A DNA stretch of 64,000 nucleotides from Halostagnicola sp. A-GB9-2. GTDB taxonomy: Archaea; Halobacteriota; Halobacteria; Halobacteriales; Natrialbaceae. The notes under the pieces are model-generated. The model saw only the letters and a list, made by a program, of their open reading frames with translations. It was not told where the DNA came from and searched no databases. Location: contig NZ_JASJOC010000008.1 in the NCBI RefSeq assembly GCF_030068615.1, forward strand, positions 1 through 64,000. Reading direction: 5' to 3'. Of this stretch, positions 26,378 through 36,300 are shown piece after piece. Each line of letters starts with the position of its first letter. The stretch's first letter is position 1. Position numbers and translations under genes: made by a program.

Positions 26378-27115
26378 ATGCACCTCGAGAGCACAACGTG
26401 GACCGACGTCCATAGTATAGAGACGGATCTGGCGATGGTACCGATCGGCAGCACGGAACAGCACGGTCCTCACGCCGCGCTGGGTACCGACACGCTCAAC
26501 GCCGAAGCGGTCGCTGAGATCGCCGCCGAACGACTTGACGACCCCGTCGTCGTATCTCCGGCAGTCCCAGTCGGCATCGCTGAGGAACACAGACAGTTTT
26601 CCGGAACGCTCTGGACGTCCGAATCGACGTTCAGGTCGTACGTCCGTGACATCGTCAGGAGTCTGGCATCACACGGTTTCGATCGCGTCGTGCTGGTGAA
26701 CGGTCACGGTGGAAACGTAGCTGCGCTCCGGGAAGTCGCCGGAACGATCACACGCCACGACGATGCGTACGCGGTCCCGTTCACCTGGTTCGACGAGGTC
26801 GGTGATCACGCTTCCCGCATGGGACACGGCGGTCCGCTGGAGACGGCTTTGCTCCAGCACGCGAACCCGGAATGTGTGTGCGAGGGTCGCATCGACGACG
26901 TGGCAGCGGAAGCCAGCGATCGGTGGGGTGATTGGCAGGGACGGGTCAATCTTGCGTTCGACTCGGCTGAGTTCACCGAGAACGGCGTCGTCGGCGATCC
27001 GCGCGAGGCAAGCGCCGACCTGGGTGAGGAACTTCTCGATGCCACGAGCGAAGCGCTCGTGGAGCTGCTCGAGACCGTGGCCGAGCACGATGCGGAACGT
27101 CCTCCCCATCGGTAA
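26378..27115 (+). CDS. creatininase-family metal-dependent amidohydrolase
   Basis: A 245-aa member of the creatininase family (creatinine amidohydrolase, ArfB and MftE relatives). Metal and substrate residues are visible in GSTEQHGPHAALGTDTL, NGHGGNVAAL and GHGGPLETALL. Family members hydrolyse cyclic or linear amides, or act on peptide or pterin/flavin intermediates. If this one is a true creatininase it would open creatinine to creatine, a source of sarcosine, which fits the demethylases nearby; no creatinase is present to complete that route. I chose ATG 26378 because the conserved sequence begins there and a TATA-like element precedes it at the right distance. Substrate uncertain. Confidence 0.85.
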   Translation: MHLESTTWTDVHSIETDLAMVPIGSTEQHGPHAALGTDTLNAEAVAEIAAERLDDPVVVSPAVPVGIAEEHRQFSGTLWTSESTFRSYVRDIVRSLASHGFDRVVLVNGHGGNVAALREVAGTITRHDDAYAVPFTWFDEVGDHASRMGHGGPLETALLQHANPECVCEGRIDDVAAEASDRWGDWQGRVNLAFDSAEFTENGVVGDPREASADLGEELLDATSEALVELLETVAEHDAERPPHR

Positions 27116-27328
27116 CACGGCCGTACACAGGCGAATCGTCCCGAATACCGCTTCTAGCAGTGTTTCAGAGGGACAGCGAAATTCGACAATAGGAACGTCT
27201 GGCGTACTCCGAGCAATCTCCAGCGTAACCCGTAGAGAACTGCACGTCATCGGAGACACAAAGGAGCAACTGGGTGCCGTCAGGAATTCAGTCGCTTACC
27301 GGCTGAATGTCTCCGAGGCTCTCGCCGA

Positions 27329-27772
27329 TCAGTCGTCTGCCGTGACCGCTTCTTCTTTGATGAGTTCGTTCCACCGTTCGACGCCAGCTTCGGCGACCTC
27401 CTGGTCCTGGCTCACGGCGCCGCCGGAGACACCAATCGAGCCGACGACTTCACCGTCTCGCTCGAGCGGATAGCCGCCACCGAAGATGACGATCTGATCG
27501 TCGTCGGTCGTCTGGAGGCCGTACAGCGAGTTGCCCGGCTCGGAGGGCTCCGCCAGTTCGTGTGTCGGCATCTCTAGGGCAGCCGACGTGTACGCTTTGT
27601 TACGCGAGATGCTCACGGAGGCCAGCCAGCCGCCGTCCATGCGGTGCTGGGCGATGAGGTTCCCCTCGCTGTTTGCGATCGTGATCACCATCGGGTTGTC
27701 GATCTCGTCCGCTTTCTCTTCTGTCGCTTCTATCAACTCTGTCGCTGTCTCCAGCGGAATGGACTCTACCAT
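27329..27772 (-). CDS. GlcG/HbpS-family (DUF336) protein
   Basis: A 147-aa protein of the heme-binding-protein-like GlcG/HbpS fold. Typical segments are VITIANSEGNLIAQHRMDGG, SRNKAYTSAALEMPTHEL and VVGSIGVSGG. Family members occur beside glycolate, diol and amine catabolic genes; HbpS binds haem and senses oxidative stress, but most members are uncharacterised. It lies between the creatininase gene and the first demethylase, divergent from the latter. It has no signal peptide, so it is cytosolic. Confidence 0.85.
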   Translation of the reverse strand: MVESIPLETATELIEATEEKADEIDNPMVITIANSEGNLIAQHRMDGGWLASVSISRNKAYTSAALEMPTHELAEPSEPGNSLYGLQTTDDDQIVIFGGGYPLERDGEVVGSIGVSGGAVSQDQEVAEAGVERWNELIKEEAVTADD

Positions 27773-28212
27773 GCAAGCGGAAGGTGGGGAGTTATCATGA
27801 AATAAGTTGTCGTTATTTCTTCGACAGACGCTATAATTTCGGGAAACTGGTGGAGAATTATGTCTTACTGGAGTCTCTATATGTGAATATCTCAGGATTC
27901 GGTTGATGGTTCGAGTAGCTGGAAAGGGAAGCCGTCACCCCGCGATTCAGCGTTACTACCGCTAAAAGTGATTCCGAAATACCATTTTGTGCTTCTTCGC
28001 GGCCTTGCCGATGCCTCTGACGACCGTTGGCGTGTCCATGCACGGAACCGAGCGCCGTCGCTTGGCGATGGTGCCCTAGGATAACAGCGATATTATGGGT
28101 ATCCACAGCCATCTCGAAACTCTAATCATAATCCTTCTACCAAGTTTTTGGTGAAGATCCGAGTGAGCGATAATTATATTTGTACTCGACTGGCACCACG
28201 AAGTGTACAATT
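27773..28212. promoter_or_regulatory. divergent regulatory region before the first demethylase
   Basis: 440 bp without a gene. TAATTATATT (28171-28180) is the probable TATA element of the demethylase gene at 28213, giving a short leader. No convincing operator palindrome was found. Confidence 0.4.
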
Positions 28213-30786
28213 ATGAACGCAGACGACAGTTTGCCGGACCAAGCGGACACTGTTATCGTCGGTGCCGGTATCGTCGGGTGCAACCTGGCGTATCAGCTCA
28301 CTGAACTTGGCCGAGACGACGTCGTCGTCGTCGATCAGGGACCGATGCCAACCACTGGTGGATCTTCCAGCCACGCACCGGGGATCATGTTCCAGACCTC
28401 CGAGTCGAAGATCCTCTCGAAGTTCGCCAAGTACAGCCGTAACCTGTACTCGGACCTGGAGGACGACAACGGCGTTCAGGCCTACAAAGAAGTCGGCGGC
28501 ATCGAGGTCGCGCGGAGCGACGAGCGGATGGACTACCTCCAGCGCCGTGTCGAGTGGGCCAAATCTTGGGGGCTCCCGAACCCGGAGATCCTTTCGCCCG
28601 AGGAAGTAGAAGAAAAGCTGCCGCTCGTCGACAGCGACGTGATCCAGGGTGGGTATTACTCCCCGACTGACGGCCAGGTGTCTGGCGTCGTCGCCTGCGC
28701 TGCCCTCGCCAGAGAAGCCATGGACCGGGGAGCGAAGTTCGTTCCGCACACCCGCACCGAAGACATCGAGACCGAGAACGGCTCGGTCAGCTCGGTTATC
28801 ACCGAAAACGGGACGATAGAGTGTAACGAAGTCGTCATCGCGACGAACATCTGGGCGCGTCAGCTGGGCGAGAAACTCGACGTTCACTTCCCGGTGACGC
28901 CGGTCGAGCACCAATACACGATGACCGAGTCGCTCGAGGAGCTCGCCGACAACCAGATCGACGTCAGCGATCACCCGCTGTACGAGAACTATAAGGGCGT
29001 CTCCGGTGATAAAGTCGACCGCCTGCTCGCGGGCCCCGACCGGCCGATCCTCCGCGATCAAGACAACGCGATGTACTTCCGGACGCACGGGGACTCCTAC
29101 GGAATCGGGTCGTACAACCACGAACCCGTCGTGCCCGACCCGCGGGAGCTCGGCGGCAACGAGGAAGACGCCGAACAGGGCTCGATCCACGAGTTCACCG
29201 AGTACCATATGAACAACGCGACGCACCCGGACCGGCCGGACAAGGCGCCCCGCCAGGCCAGCGACGAACTGCTGCCAGCCACGGAGGGGAGGGAACTCGA
29301 ACACAAGTACAACGGCATGTTCGCGGAGTCCCCCAACGGTCTGCCAGTGATGGGTCCCGTCCAGAAGTACGACGGTCTCTGGTCCGCGGCCGCCATCTGG
29401 GTCACTCACGCCGGCGGCGCCGGCAAGGTGCTCGCCGAGTGGATGGAAAACGGTATCCCCCGCCTTCCCGACGGACCGATCGACCTCCGGCACTGCAACG
29501 TCAATCGGTTCGACGCCCACGAAGGCAGCTGGGACTTCGCGCGAGACATCGGCGGCGAGGAGTACCGCATCGTCTACAACATCATGCACCCGAAGTGGGT
29601 CTGGACAGATCATCAGCGCGATATCCGCCGCACGCCGATGTACCACAGCCACAAGGAACTCGATGCCGAGCTCTGGGCGGAAGCCGGTTGGGAGGAACCG
29701 CAGTGGTTCGAGTCCAACACCGACCTGCTCGCTGAGTACGGCGAGCAGATCCCAGACCGTGAGGGCTGGGAGGGCAAGTACTGGTCACCCATCGAGGGCG
29801 CGGAGGCGCTCCACGTCCGCAATAAGGTCGGCCTCCACGACATGACGTCGTTCAACAAGATGGAGGTCGTCGGAAGCGACGCCGGAGACTTCGTCCAGTG
29901 CCTCTCTACGAACGACATGAACCTCGACGTTGGCGACGTCCGATACACCTTGATGTGTAACGAGGAAGGCGGCGTCCGCGCCGACATCACCGTCACGCGC
30001 GTTGACGACGACCGTTACCTCCTCCTGACGACGGGTCGCGAGGTCGGAAACAACCACGTCGCGTGGGTTCGCGAGCAGTCCCCCGAGGACGTGGTCGTCA
30101 ATGACGTCACCTCCAGCCTGGCGGCGATGGTTTGTACCGGTCCGAACGCGCGGAAGGTACTCTCGAAGGTGACGGACGCAGATCTCTCTGACGAGGCGTT
30201 CCCGTTCTTCACGGGTCAGCAGTTCTTCATCAAGAACGTGCCCGTCACCGCGCTCCGGGTGTCCTACGCCGGCGAACTCGGCTGGGAGCTGTACACGCCC
30301 TCCGAGTACGGTGAGCAGCTCTGGGAGCACCTCATGGATGCCGGTGAAGAGTACGACCTTCGCCCGTACGGCAACGGCGCGTTGAACGCCTTGCGTATCG
30401 AGAAGGGCTTCCGGCTGTGGGGCGAGGATCTCCACACCGAGCACAATCCCTACGAAGCGGGCCTCGGGTGGGCCACCGATCTGGAGACCGACTTCATCGG
30501 GAAGGAGGCGGTCGTCGAAGCGGCTGAGGGGAACAACATCGACCACAAGGTCGCGTGTCTGACCCTTGACGACGAAGCGGCGACGATCCTCCCTCACCGT
30601 CCGATTTTCGACGGTGATGAACGGATCGGCTACGTACACAGCACCGAGTACGGGTACACGGTCGGCGCCTGCGTCATTTACACGTACCTCTCACCGGAGT
30701 ACGCGGAGCCCGGGACCGACCTCGAGATCCTGTACGAGGGCGAACGGTACGACGCCACCGTTCGCGAGGAACCCCTACTCGATTAA
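28213..30786 (+). CDS. dimethylglycine/sarcosine dehydrogenase-like FAD-GcvT protein (first copy)
   Basis: An 857-aa fusion of a DAO-type FAD oxidoreductase (about residues 1-430) and a GcvT-like THF-binding domain (about 430-857). The dinucleotide motif is VIVGAGIVGCNLAYQL. His54 in TGGSSSHAPGIMFQT sits where dimethylglycine and sarcosine dehydrogenases carry covalently bound FAD. The GcvT part ends with RVSYAGELGWELYTP and EKGFRLWGEDL. These enzymes oxidise an N-methyl group and transfer it to THF as methylene-THF. A paralogue lies at 50165; together they could handle dimethylglycine and sarcosine. ATG 28213 is chosen by homology of the N-terminus and the TATA spacing. Which substrate each uses is not readable. 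Confidence 0.9.
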   Translation: MNADDSLPDQADTVIVGAGIVGCNLAYQLTELGRDDVVVVDQGPMPTTGGSSSHAPGIMFQTSESKILSKFAKYSRNLYSDLEDDNGVQAYKEVGGIEVARSDERMDYLQRRVEWAKSWGLPNPEILSPEEVEEKLPLVDSDVIQGGYYSPTDGQVSGVVACAALAREAMDRGAKFVPHTRTEDIETENGSVSSVITENGTIECNEVVIATNIWARQLGEKLDVHFPVTPVEHQYTMTESLEELADNQIDVSDHPLYENYKGVSGDKVDRLLAGPDRPILRDQDNAMYFRTHGDSYGIGSYNHEPVVPDPRELGGNEEDAEQGSIHEFTEYHMNNATHPDRPDKAPRQASDELLPATEGRELEHKYNGMFAESPNGLPVMGPVQKYDGLWSAAAIWVTHAGGAGKVLAEWMENGIPRLPDGPIDLRHCNVNRFDAHEGSWDFARDIGGEEYRIVYNIMHPKWVWTDHQRDIRRTPMYHSHKELDAELWAEAGWEEPQWFESNTDLLAEYGEQIPDREGWEGKYWSPIEGAEALHVRNKVGLHDMTSFNKMEVVGSDAGDFVQCLSTNDMNLDVGDVRYTLMCNEEGGVRADITVTRVDDDRYLLLTTGREVGNNHVAWVREQSPEDVVVNDVTSSLAAMVCTGPNARKVLSKVTDADLSDEAFPFFTGQQFFIKNVPVTALRVSYAGELGWELYTPSEYGEQLWEHLMDAGEEYDLRPYGNGALNALRIEKGFRLWGEDLHTEHNPYEAGLGWATDLETDFIGKEAVVEAAEGNNIDHKVACLTLDDEAATILPHRPIFDGDERIGYVHSTEYGYTVGACVIYTYLSPEYAEPGTDLEILYEGERYDATVREEPLLD

Positions 30787-30787
30787 A

Positions 30788-30835
30788 AAGAGCACACTCG
30801 ACGGTGCAATGTGCTCTTGGGTCTGACTTTTTATT
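30788..30835 (+). terminator. hairpin plus T-rich terminator
   Basis: AAGAGCACA (30788-30796) and TGTGCTCTT (30810-30818) form a perfect 9-bp stem right after the demethylase stop, followed by a T-rich tract to about 30840. A clear transcription end for the demethylase gene. Confidence 0.65.
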
Positions 30836-30942
30836 TTCTTCCGATGGGATCAATGCCCTGTCGTGCGATTAGAGAGACCATCGTCAGCAAAATCAGATAG
30901 TAACTTCACACCCCGATCGGGGAACCCTAGCCCGCCCGGCAG

Positions 30943-31348
30943 TTGACCATAAGTTCGTCAGTGACAGTGGCGGCCCGATCCGCGACGCGACGTCTCAGCG
31001 GAGTCTCCGGCAAGGTCGGTGACCGTCTTGTGCCGACGGTTGAGGCGATGGAACTGCCCGCGTACGATCCCCGGGGCGCCGAAAGCATGGCGCTAGCATA
31101 CGCCACAAGCGATCGCGGCGCCTGCCACCGGCGAGCGATCCCGATCGAGCGGGAGATCTTTGAGGACTGAAAGTCCCGGGCGGGCCGCCCGCATCGTCGC
31201 GACTGAACAGGACCAGCAATCGATTCTCTGGAGCCTGATCGTCGACGACTTCGTCGGCGATGTCTTCGAGGAGCTCGGTGCCGAGTGGCTAGACGCCGTG
31301 GGGTTGGACACCGACGGTCGACCGGCCCCCGAGACGGTCCAGTCGTAA
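30943..31348 (+). pseudogene. aldehyde:ferredoxin oxidoreductase C-terminal relic
   Basis: The plus strand encodes VEAMELPAYDPRGAESMALA and YATSDRGACHRRA, diagnostic of the tungsten-dependent aldehyde:ferredoxin oxidoreductase family, then after a frameshift near 31165 QQSILWSLIVDDFVGDVFEE. The several hundred upstream residues are absent. It is a dead fragment, perhaps of a former formaldehyde- or aldehyde-oxidising enzyme lying next to the formate dehydrogenase. Confidence 0.7.
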
Positions 31349-31367
31349 AATCACAGCTATCGGGCGC

Positions 31368-31643
31368 TCACCGAAGCTCCATTTGCTCGGCGCGTTCGAC
31401 TGCGAGTTCGGCTATCTCCTCAACACGGCTGTCGGAACGATCGGCGAGTACACGCACCAGCATGCCGACCTGAATCGCTGCAGCCTCCCGAAGTTCGGCC
31501 GCTTCCTCGGTATCGTTACCGAAATAGTACTCGTGGCGGCCGTTTTCGTGGACAATCCCAGTGTACACCGAACGGAGGTCGTCGCCGGAGACTGCCTCCG
31601 TCGCTTCCGTTTTGACTTCCTCGAATCGAGGGTTCGTCATCAT
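31368..31643 (-). CDS. small acidic hypothetical protein
   Basis: A 91-aa acidic, helix-rich protein (MMTNPRFEEVKTEATEAVSG, then YTGIVHENGRHEYYFGNDTE). Its start lies 189 bp from the formate dehydrogenase start, divergent. Two consecutive ATG codons are possible starts. It may belong to a haloarchaeal family linked to formate dehydrogenases, but I do not recognise it with certainty. Function unknown. Confidence 0.5.
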   Translation of the reverse strand: MMTNPRFEEVKTEATEAVSGDDLRSVYTGIVHENGRHEYYFGNDTEEAAELREAAAIQVGMLVRVLADRSDSRVEEIAELAVERAEQMELR

Positions 31644-31799
31644 ACCTGATATTTGCCCAGAGGATCCTAATCTCTTCGATAACCTAAGTGAACAGAGCAT
31701 ATCGAACCCTGAAAGCTCGGTTATGGTACCCTCACGAGTTCAGTCGTGGGTTTTGTGCCCGCATTATATAAAAATGAGTACAGTAGTCTGGTTATGAGA

Positions 31800-31809
31800 G
31801 TTTTTATCC
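31800..31809 (+). promoter_or_regulatory. TATA-like element of the formate dehydrogenase operon
   Basis: GTTTTTATCC lies 24-33 bp before the ATG at 31833, fitting a leaderless transcript. A second TATA-like run (ATTATATAAA, 31763-31772) upstream could give a longer transcript. Confidence 0.45.
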
Positions 31810-31832
31810 CCTGCGATTCAACGTTATAACCA

Positions 31833-33356
31833 ATGAAACGGTGTACAAGTACCGCTGGTCGCTCACCTCTTGTCCGCGTCGCGACCGACCTCGCGGCGAA
31901 CGGCAACGAACAGGTCGTGACGGCGATGCGAGACGAAGCCGATTCGATACCGGTGGTCCGTACGGGACCGACCGGTGTGACGGGGAGCGAACCCCTCGTC
32001 ATGGCGACGCGTGAGGGCCAGACGGCGTTCTTCGCCAAACCGGAGCCGTCGATCGCTCGAGATGTCGTCGACACGCTGGAAAACGGACCCATCCCAGCGG
32101 ATAACGCTGATGTGGTCGTCGAACACGGGCCCGAGACGACGTCGCTCCCGATCCCGAACACGGGACCACTCTCGATCGGGCAGCGGTCGGTGCTCGGTCG
32201 GTGTGGATGGGCCGATCCGCTCAGTCCGAACGAGTGGCCGATCGTCTCGTCTGATCGAGCCGCCGAAGCGGTGACCGATACCGGACTCCTCGGTCGGGGG
32301 CGCGGCGACGCCGCCACCGATGACCCTGTCGCCGACGGGTGGGAGACCGTGCGGGACACGGACGGAGACCCCGTCGTGGTTGCCAATGCGAACGAGACGC
32401 GCGACGAACAGCGAGCGGACGAGGTGCTGCTCGGTGGAGCGCCGATAGCCGTCCTCGACGGGATAGCCGCCGTCGCCGAGTACGTGGGTGCCGACGACGC
32501 CGTTGTCTACCTCAACGAGGCCGATAGCCACCTGCATCGGTACCTCCGCAAAGCGATCGATGCAGTCGCCAGCGAGCTGCCGATCGTTCCCCAGCTGGTG
32601 GCCGGCCCCGACGAGTACCGGGCCGGCGCCCCGACGGCCACGCTCGAAGCGATGGAAGGCGCCGACCGCATCGAACCACGTCTCCAGCCGCCGTCACCCG
32701 CCAAGCACGGTCTCTACGGACGGCCGACGATCATCCACACGCCGCGGACGTTCGCACAGGTACGGCAGGCTATCCACGATCCGGACGCGTTCGACGCGGA
32801 CGGCGCCGATCCGGGCACCCGGCTGATCACCGTCGCCGGCGATGTCGCTGATCCAGCGACCATCGAACTCCCGTCAGACAGCAGTCTTTCGGTGGTACGA
32901 GATGCCGTCGAACTAACAGGATCGTTCAAGATGGCATGCGTCGGCGGGATCCTCGGTGGTATCACGCGGGATCTCGACACTACCCTGGCCGCACAGTCGT
33001 TCGCTGCAGCCGGTCTCGGGACCGACGGCGTGGTCGAACTGCTGAATGACGACCGGTGCGTAGTCGCCGATGTCGGCGAGCGCACCCGATTCGCGTCCAC
33101 CGAGAACAGCGGCCGCTGCGTGCCCGGCCGCGAAGGAACGAAACAGCTCACCGAACTCCTGCGAGACGTCTACCAGGGATCGCTCGAGACCGAAACGATC
33201 CGCGAGCTGGCTCGAGTGATGGAACGGTCGAGCAACTGCCAGATCGGCGCTCACGCGCCCCGTCCCGTGACGACCGCGATCGACGAGTTCGAACCGGAAT
33301 TCCGCGCACACGCCGACGGTCGCTGCCCCAGCGGCACCTGTACTAAGAAACTATGA
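31833..33356 (+). CDS. NuoF/FdsB-like subunit of formate dehydrogenase with degenerate cofactor sites
   Basis: A 507-aa protein aligning with NuoF-type NADH-binding subunits, including an N-terminal thioredoxin-like part and the GLYGRPTIIHTPRTFAQVRQ segment. Its cofactor motifs are changed. The thioredoxin-like [2Fe-2S] motif G-C-x-G-x-C reads GPTGVTG. The FMN/NAD glycine-rich loop reads GRGRGDAATDD. The [4Fe-4S] motif C-G-x-C-x-P-C reads SGRCVPGRE (about residues 426-434), keeping one of its three cysteines plus the distant Cys469. The C-terminus retains RCPSGTC. It overlaps the catalytic subunit gene by ATGA and so is translated with it. NAD reduction by this subunit looks unlikely; it may be structural or use another acceptor. 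Confidence 0.8.
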   Translation: MKRCTSTAGRSPLVRVATDLAANGNEQVVTAMRDEADSIPVVRTGPTGVTGSEPLVMATREGQTAFFAKPEPSIARDVVDTLENGPIPADNADVVVEHGPETTSLPIPNTGPLSIGQRSVLGRCGWADPLSPNEWPIVSSDRAAEAVTDTGLLGRGRGDAATDDPVADGWETVRDTDGDPVVVANANETRDEQRADEVLLGGAPIAVLDGIAAVAEYVGADDAVVYLNEADSHLHRYLRKAIDAVASELPIVPQLVAGPDEYRAGAPTATLEAMEGADRIEPRLQPPSPAKHGLYGRPTIIHTPRTFAQVRQAIHDPDAFDADGADPGTRLITVAGDVADPATIELPSDSSLSVVRDAVELTGSFKMACVGGILGGITRDLDTTLAAQSFAAAGLGTDGVVELLNDDRCVVADVGERTRFASTENSGRCVPGREGTKQLTELLRDVYQGSLETETIRELARVMERSSNCQIGAHAPRPVTTAIDEFEPEFRAHADGRCPSGTCTKKL

Positions 33357-36300
33357 GTACTGACGACATACTTCCAGGCGTTCCCGATATCGAGGATTCG
33401 CAACCGAATACGCCGGTTACGGCTGAATTCGAGACCGGCACTGCGAACGATCCCGTCGTCGGTACCGACGGCGACGAACCGACGACGGTGACGATCAACG
33501 GCAAACCGGTGACTGTTCCACCCGGGTCGACCATCATCGACGCGATGCAGACCGTCGACGACGAGACGGTTAACGTCAATCCCGGAGCGGACGCCATCGA
33601 CGACGCCGATGTTCCAGCGCTGTGTTACTACGACCGGGACGGGGATTGCAGCGGTGAGATCGGCCCGCGAAGCGAGTGCCGGACGTGCATGGTCGAGACC
33701 GACGAACACGGCCTCGTTCCCTCGTGTTCGTTCCCGGCCGACGAGGGGCTCACCGTGCAGACGGACACCCCCGACGCCGAAGAGACGCGCAGCGTCAACC
33801 TCGATCTGGTCCTCTCGAACCACAACCTCCGGTGTACGACCTGCAACGGCAACGGCCGCTGCGAACTACAGGATACCGCAATCAGCGAGGGCGTCGACCA
33901 TCCGCGATATGGCGTCTTCGACGACCGTGACGAGTACGAACCCCTCGACGACAGTTCGTCGTTCATCCAGATCGACCGGAACAAGTGCATCCTCTGCAAC
34001 CGGTGCGTCGAGGGGTGTAACGACGTGCAGGTCGAGGGCGTGCTCCGCATCGAGGGCCACGGCGAGGACACGCGCATCGGCTTCCAGTCCGACGCCGAGA
34101 CGATGGCCGACTCCGACTGCGTCTCCTGTGGTCACTGTGCGACCGTCTGTCCGACAGGCGCGCTGACAGAGAAGGACATCGGCGGTGCCGCGACCCTCCC
34201 GCTGCCCGGCTTCACCCAGCGTAACTCCGTCGGGACGGTTATCGAGCATGAGGAAGTCGAAACGCTCGACAACACGGCGGCACCGAATCGCTCGCCCGAC
34301 CCCGGCGGAGAGAGTCGGATCGGAGCCAGCCCCAGCGTGAGTCCGGACGATCGAAGCGGCGTCGCCGGATTCATGGCCCAAAGCAGGCGCCGTGCACTGG
34401 ACCTCGCCACAGGGTACGGTCACAAAGCCATGCTGGCTGGCGAACACACCGCCGAGAACGTCGCCGCTACGGTGCTCCCCGAGGGACGACTGTTCGACAT
34501 CGCGTCGGCGGTGAGCGGCTACCGACTCGGCAAGATCGACAAGAAGGAGACGACGTGTGGATTCTGTGCTGTTGGCTGTCGGTTCGAGATGTGGGGCAAA
34601 GACGGCGACGCGATCGGTGTCCAACCCGTCGAAGATCCCGCGAAGGCGCCCGCCAACAACTTCTCGACCTGCGTGAAAGGGAAGTTCGGACACGAGTTCG
34701 CCAACAGCGACGAGCGGATCACGGAACCGCTCGTGCGTAACGACGACGGCGAGTTCGAGACGGCGTCCTGGGACGAAGCGCTCGACCGCGTCGCAAGCGA
34801 ACTGCGCGCAATCCAGGCTGAACACGGCGTCGACGCGGTTGGCTGTCTCGCGTCGTCGAAGGGGAGCAACGAAGAGGCGTATCTCGTCCAGAAGTTCGCC
34901 CGACAGGTTCTCGGGACGAAAAACATCGACAACTGTGCACGGCTCTGTCACTCGACGACGGTGGCGGCGCTGCAACAGACCCTCGGGTACGGCGCGATGA
35001 CCAACCGTATCAACGAGGACATCGGCGAGGCCGACGCCTACCTCATCTCCGGGTCGAACACGACGGAGTCGCACCCGGTTCTGGCAACCCGCATTAAGCA
35101 AAACGTCCGAGACGGGGCCGACCTGTTCGTCTTCGACCCCCGTGAAGTCGGTATCGCCGAGCACGCAGACCAATACACGCGGACCAAACCCGGGTACGAC
35201 GTCGCCTGGATCAACGGTCTCATTCGATATATCGTCGAGAACAATCTCCACGACGAAGCGTTCATCGAGCGCAACACGAAGGGGTTCGAGAAAGTCAAGG
35301 AGAAGGTCCAGGCATTTACGCCCGAGAAAGTCGAAGAACTGTCGGGCGTTCCGCCCGAAGAGCTGAAGACCGCCGCCGAGGCGCTCGCCGACGCCGAGAC
35401 CGTCGTCTTCGGCTGGGCAATGGGGATGACCCAGTCCAGCCATGGCACGCAGAACCTCCTCGCGATGGCCGACCTCGCCCTCGCGCTCGGCCAGATCGGC
35501 AAGCCCGGTGCCGGACTCTCACCCTTCCGGGGACAGAACAACGTACAGGGCGGCGGTGGCGACATGGGGACCCTCCCCGGGAGCCTTCCAGGGTATCAGG
35601 ACCCAGCGAACCCCGAGGTCGCCGAGAAGTTCGAAGAAGTATGGGGCGAGCGTCCGCCCGAGGAGCCGGGGCTCAAGGTGCCGGAAATGCTCTCGGAGGC
35701 GCACGAAGGTAACCTGCGGGGAATGTACGTCGTCGGAGAAAACCCCGCGCTGTCCGAACCTGACATCCAGCACGCCGAAGCGGCACTCGAGAAACTGGAA
35801 TTCCTCGTCGTCCAGGACATCTTCGTGACGGAGACGGCGACTCACGCGGACGTGATCCTGCCCGCAGCGACGTCGCCAGAGAAACACGGCACGTTCACTA
35901 ACACCGAGCGCCGCATCCAGCGGGTGCGCCCAACTGCGACACCGCCCGGGACGGCGCGCCAAGACTGGGCGATCACTCAGGACCTGGCCAACCGGCTCGG
36001 GTGTGACTGGGACTACGACCACCCGCGGGAAGTCATGGACGAAATCAGTGACCTAGTCCCGATTTACGGCGGTGTCAGCTACGACCGCATCGAGTCGGGC
36101 GACGAGCACGGACTCCAGTGGCCCTGCTGGGACGAAGATCACCCCGGAACGCCATACCTCTACGATTACGAGGACGGAGCGTTCAACTTCGACGATGGTA
36201 TGGCGCGCTTCGTGCCTGCGGACGGTGGACATCCCGGCGAGCTGCCCGACGAAGAGTATCCACTCACGCTCACCTCCGGGCGGGTGCTCTACCACTGGCA

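Noticed and set aside
28174-29652. 492-codon minus-strand open frame opposite the first demethylase gene.
   Set aside because: It is the antisense shadow of a gene with clear FAD and GcvT motifs; its product has no known domain.
27938-31832. Similar 24-bp sequences (core GCGATTCARCGTTA) upstream of the first demethylase and the formate dehydrogenase genes.
   Set aside because: The match needs a gap, the two copies sit at different distances from the starts, and a match of this quality can occur by chance in a 64-kb window. Not proposed as a regulatory motif.
33866-35443. 525-codon minus-strand frame opposite the formate dehydrogenase gene.
   Set aside because: Antisense shadow produced by the GC-rich third codon positions of a certain gene.
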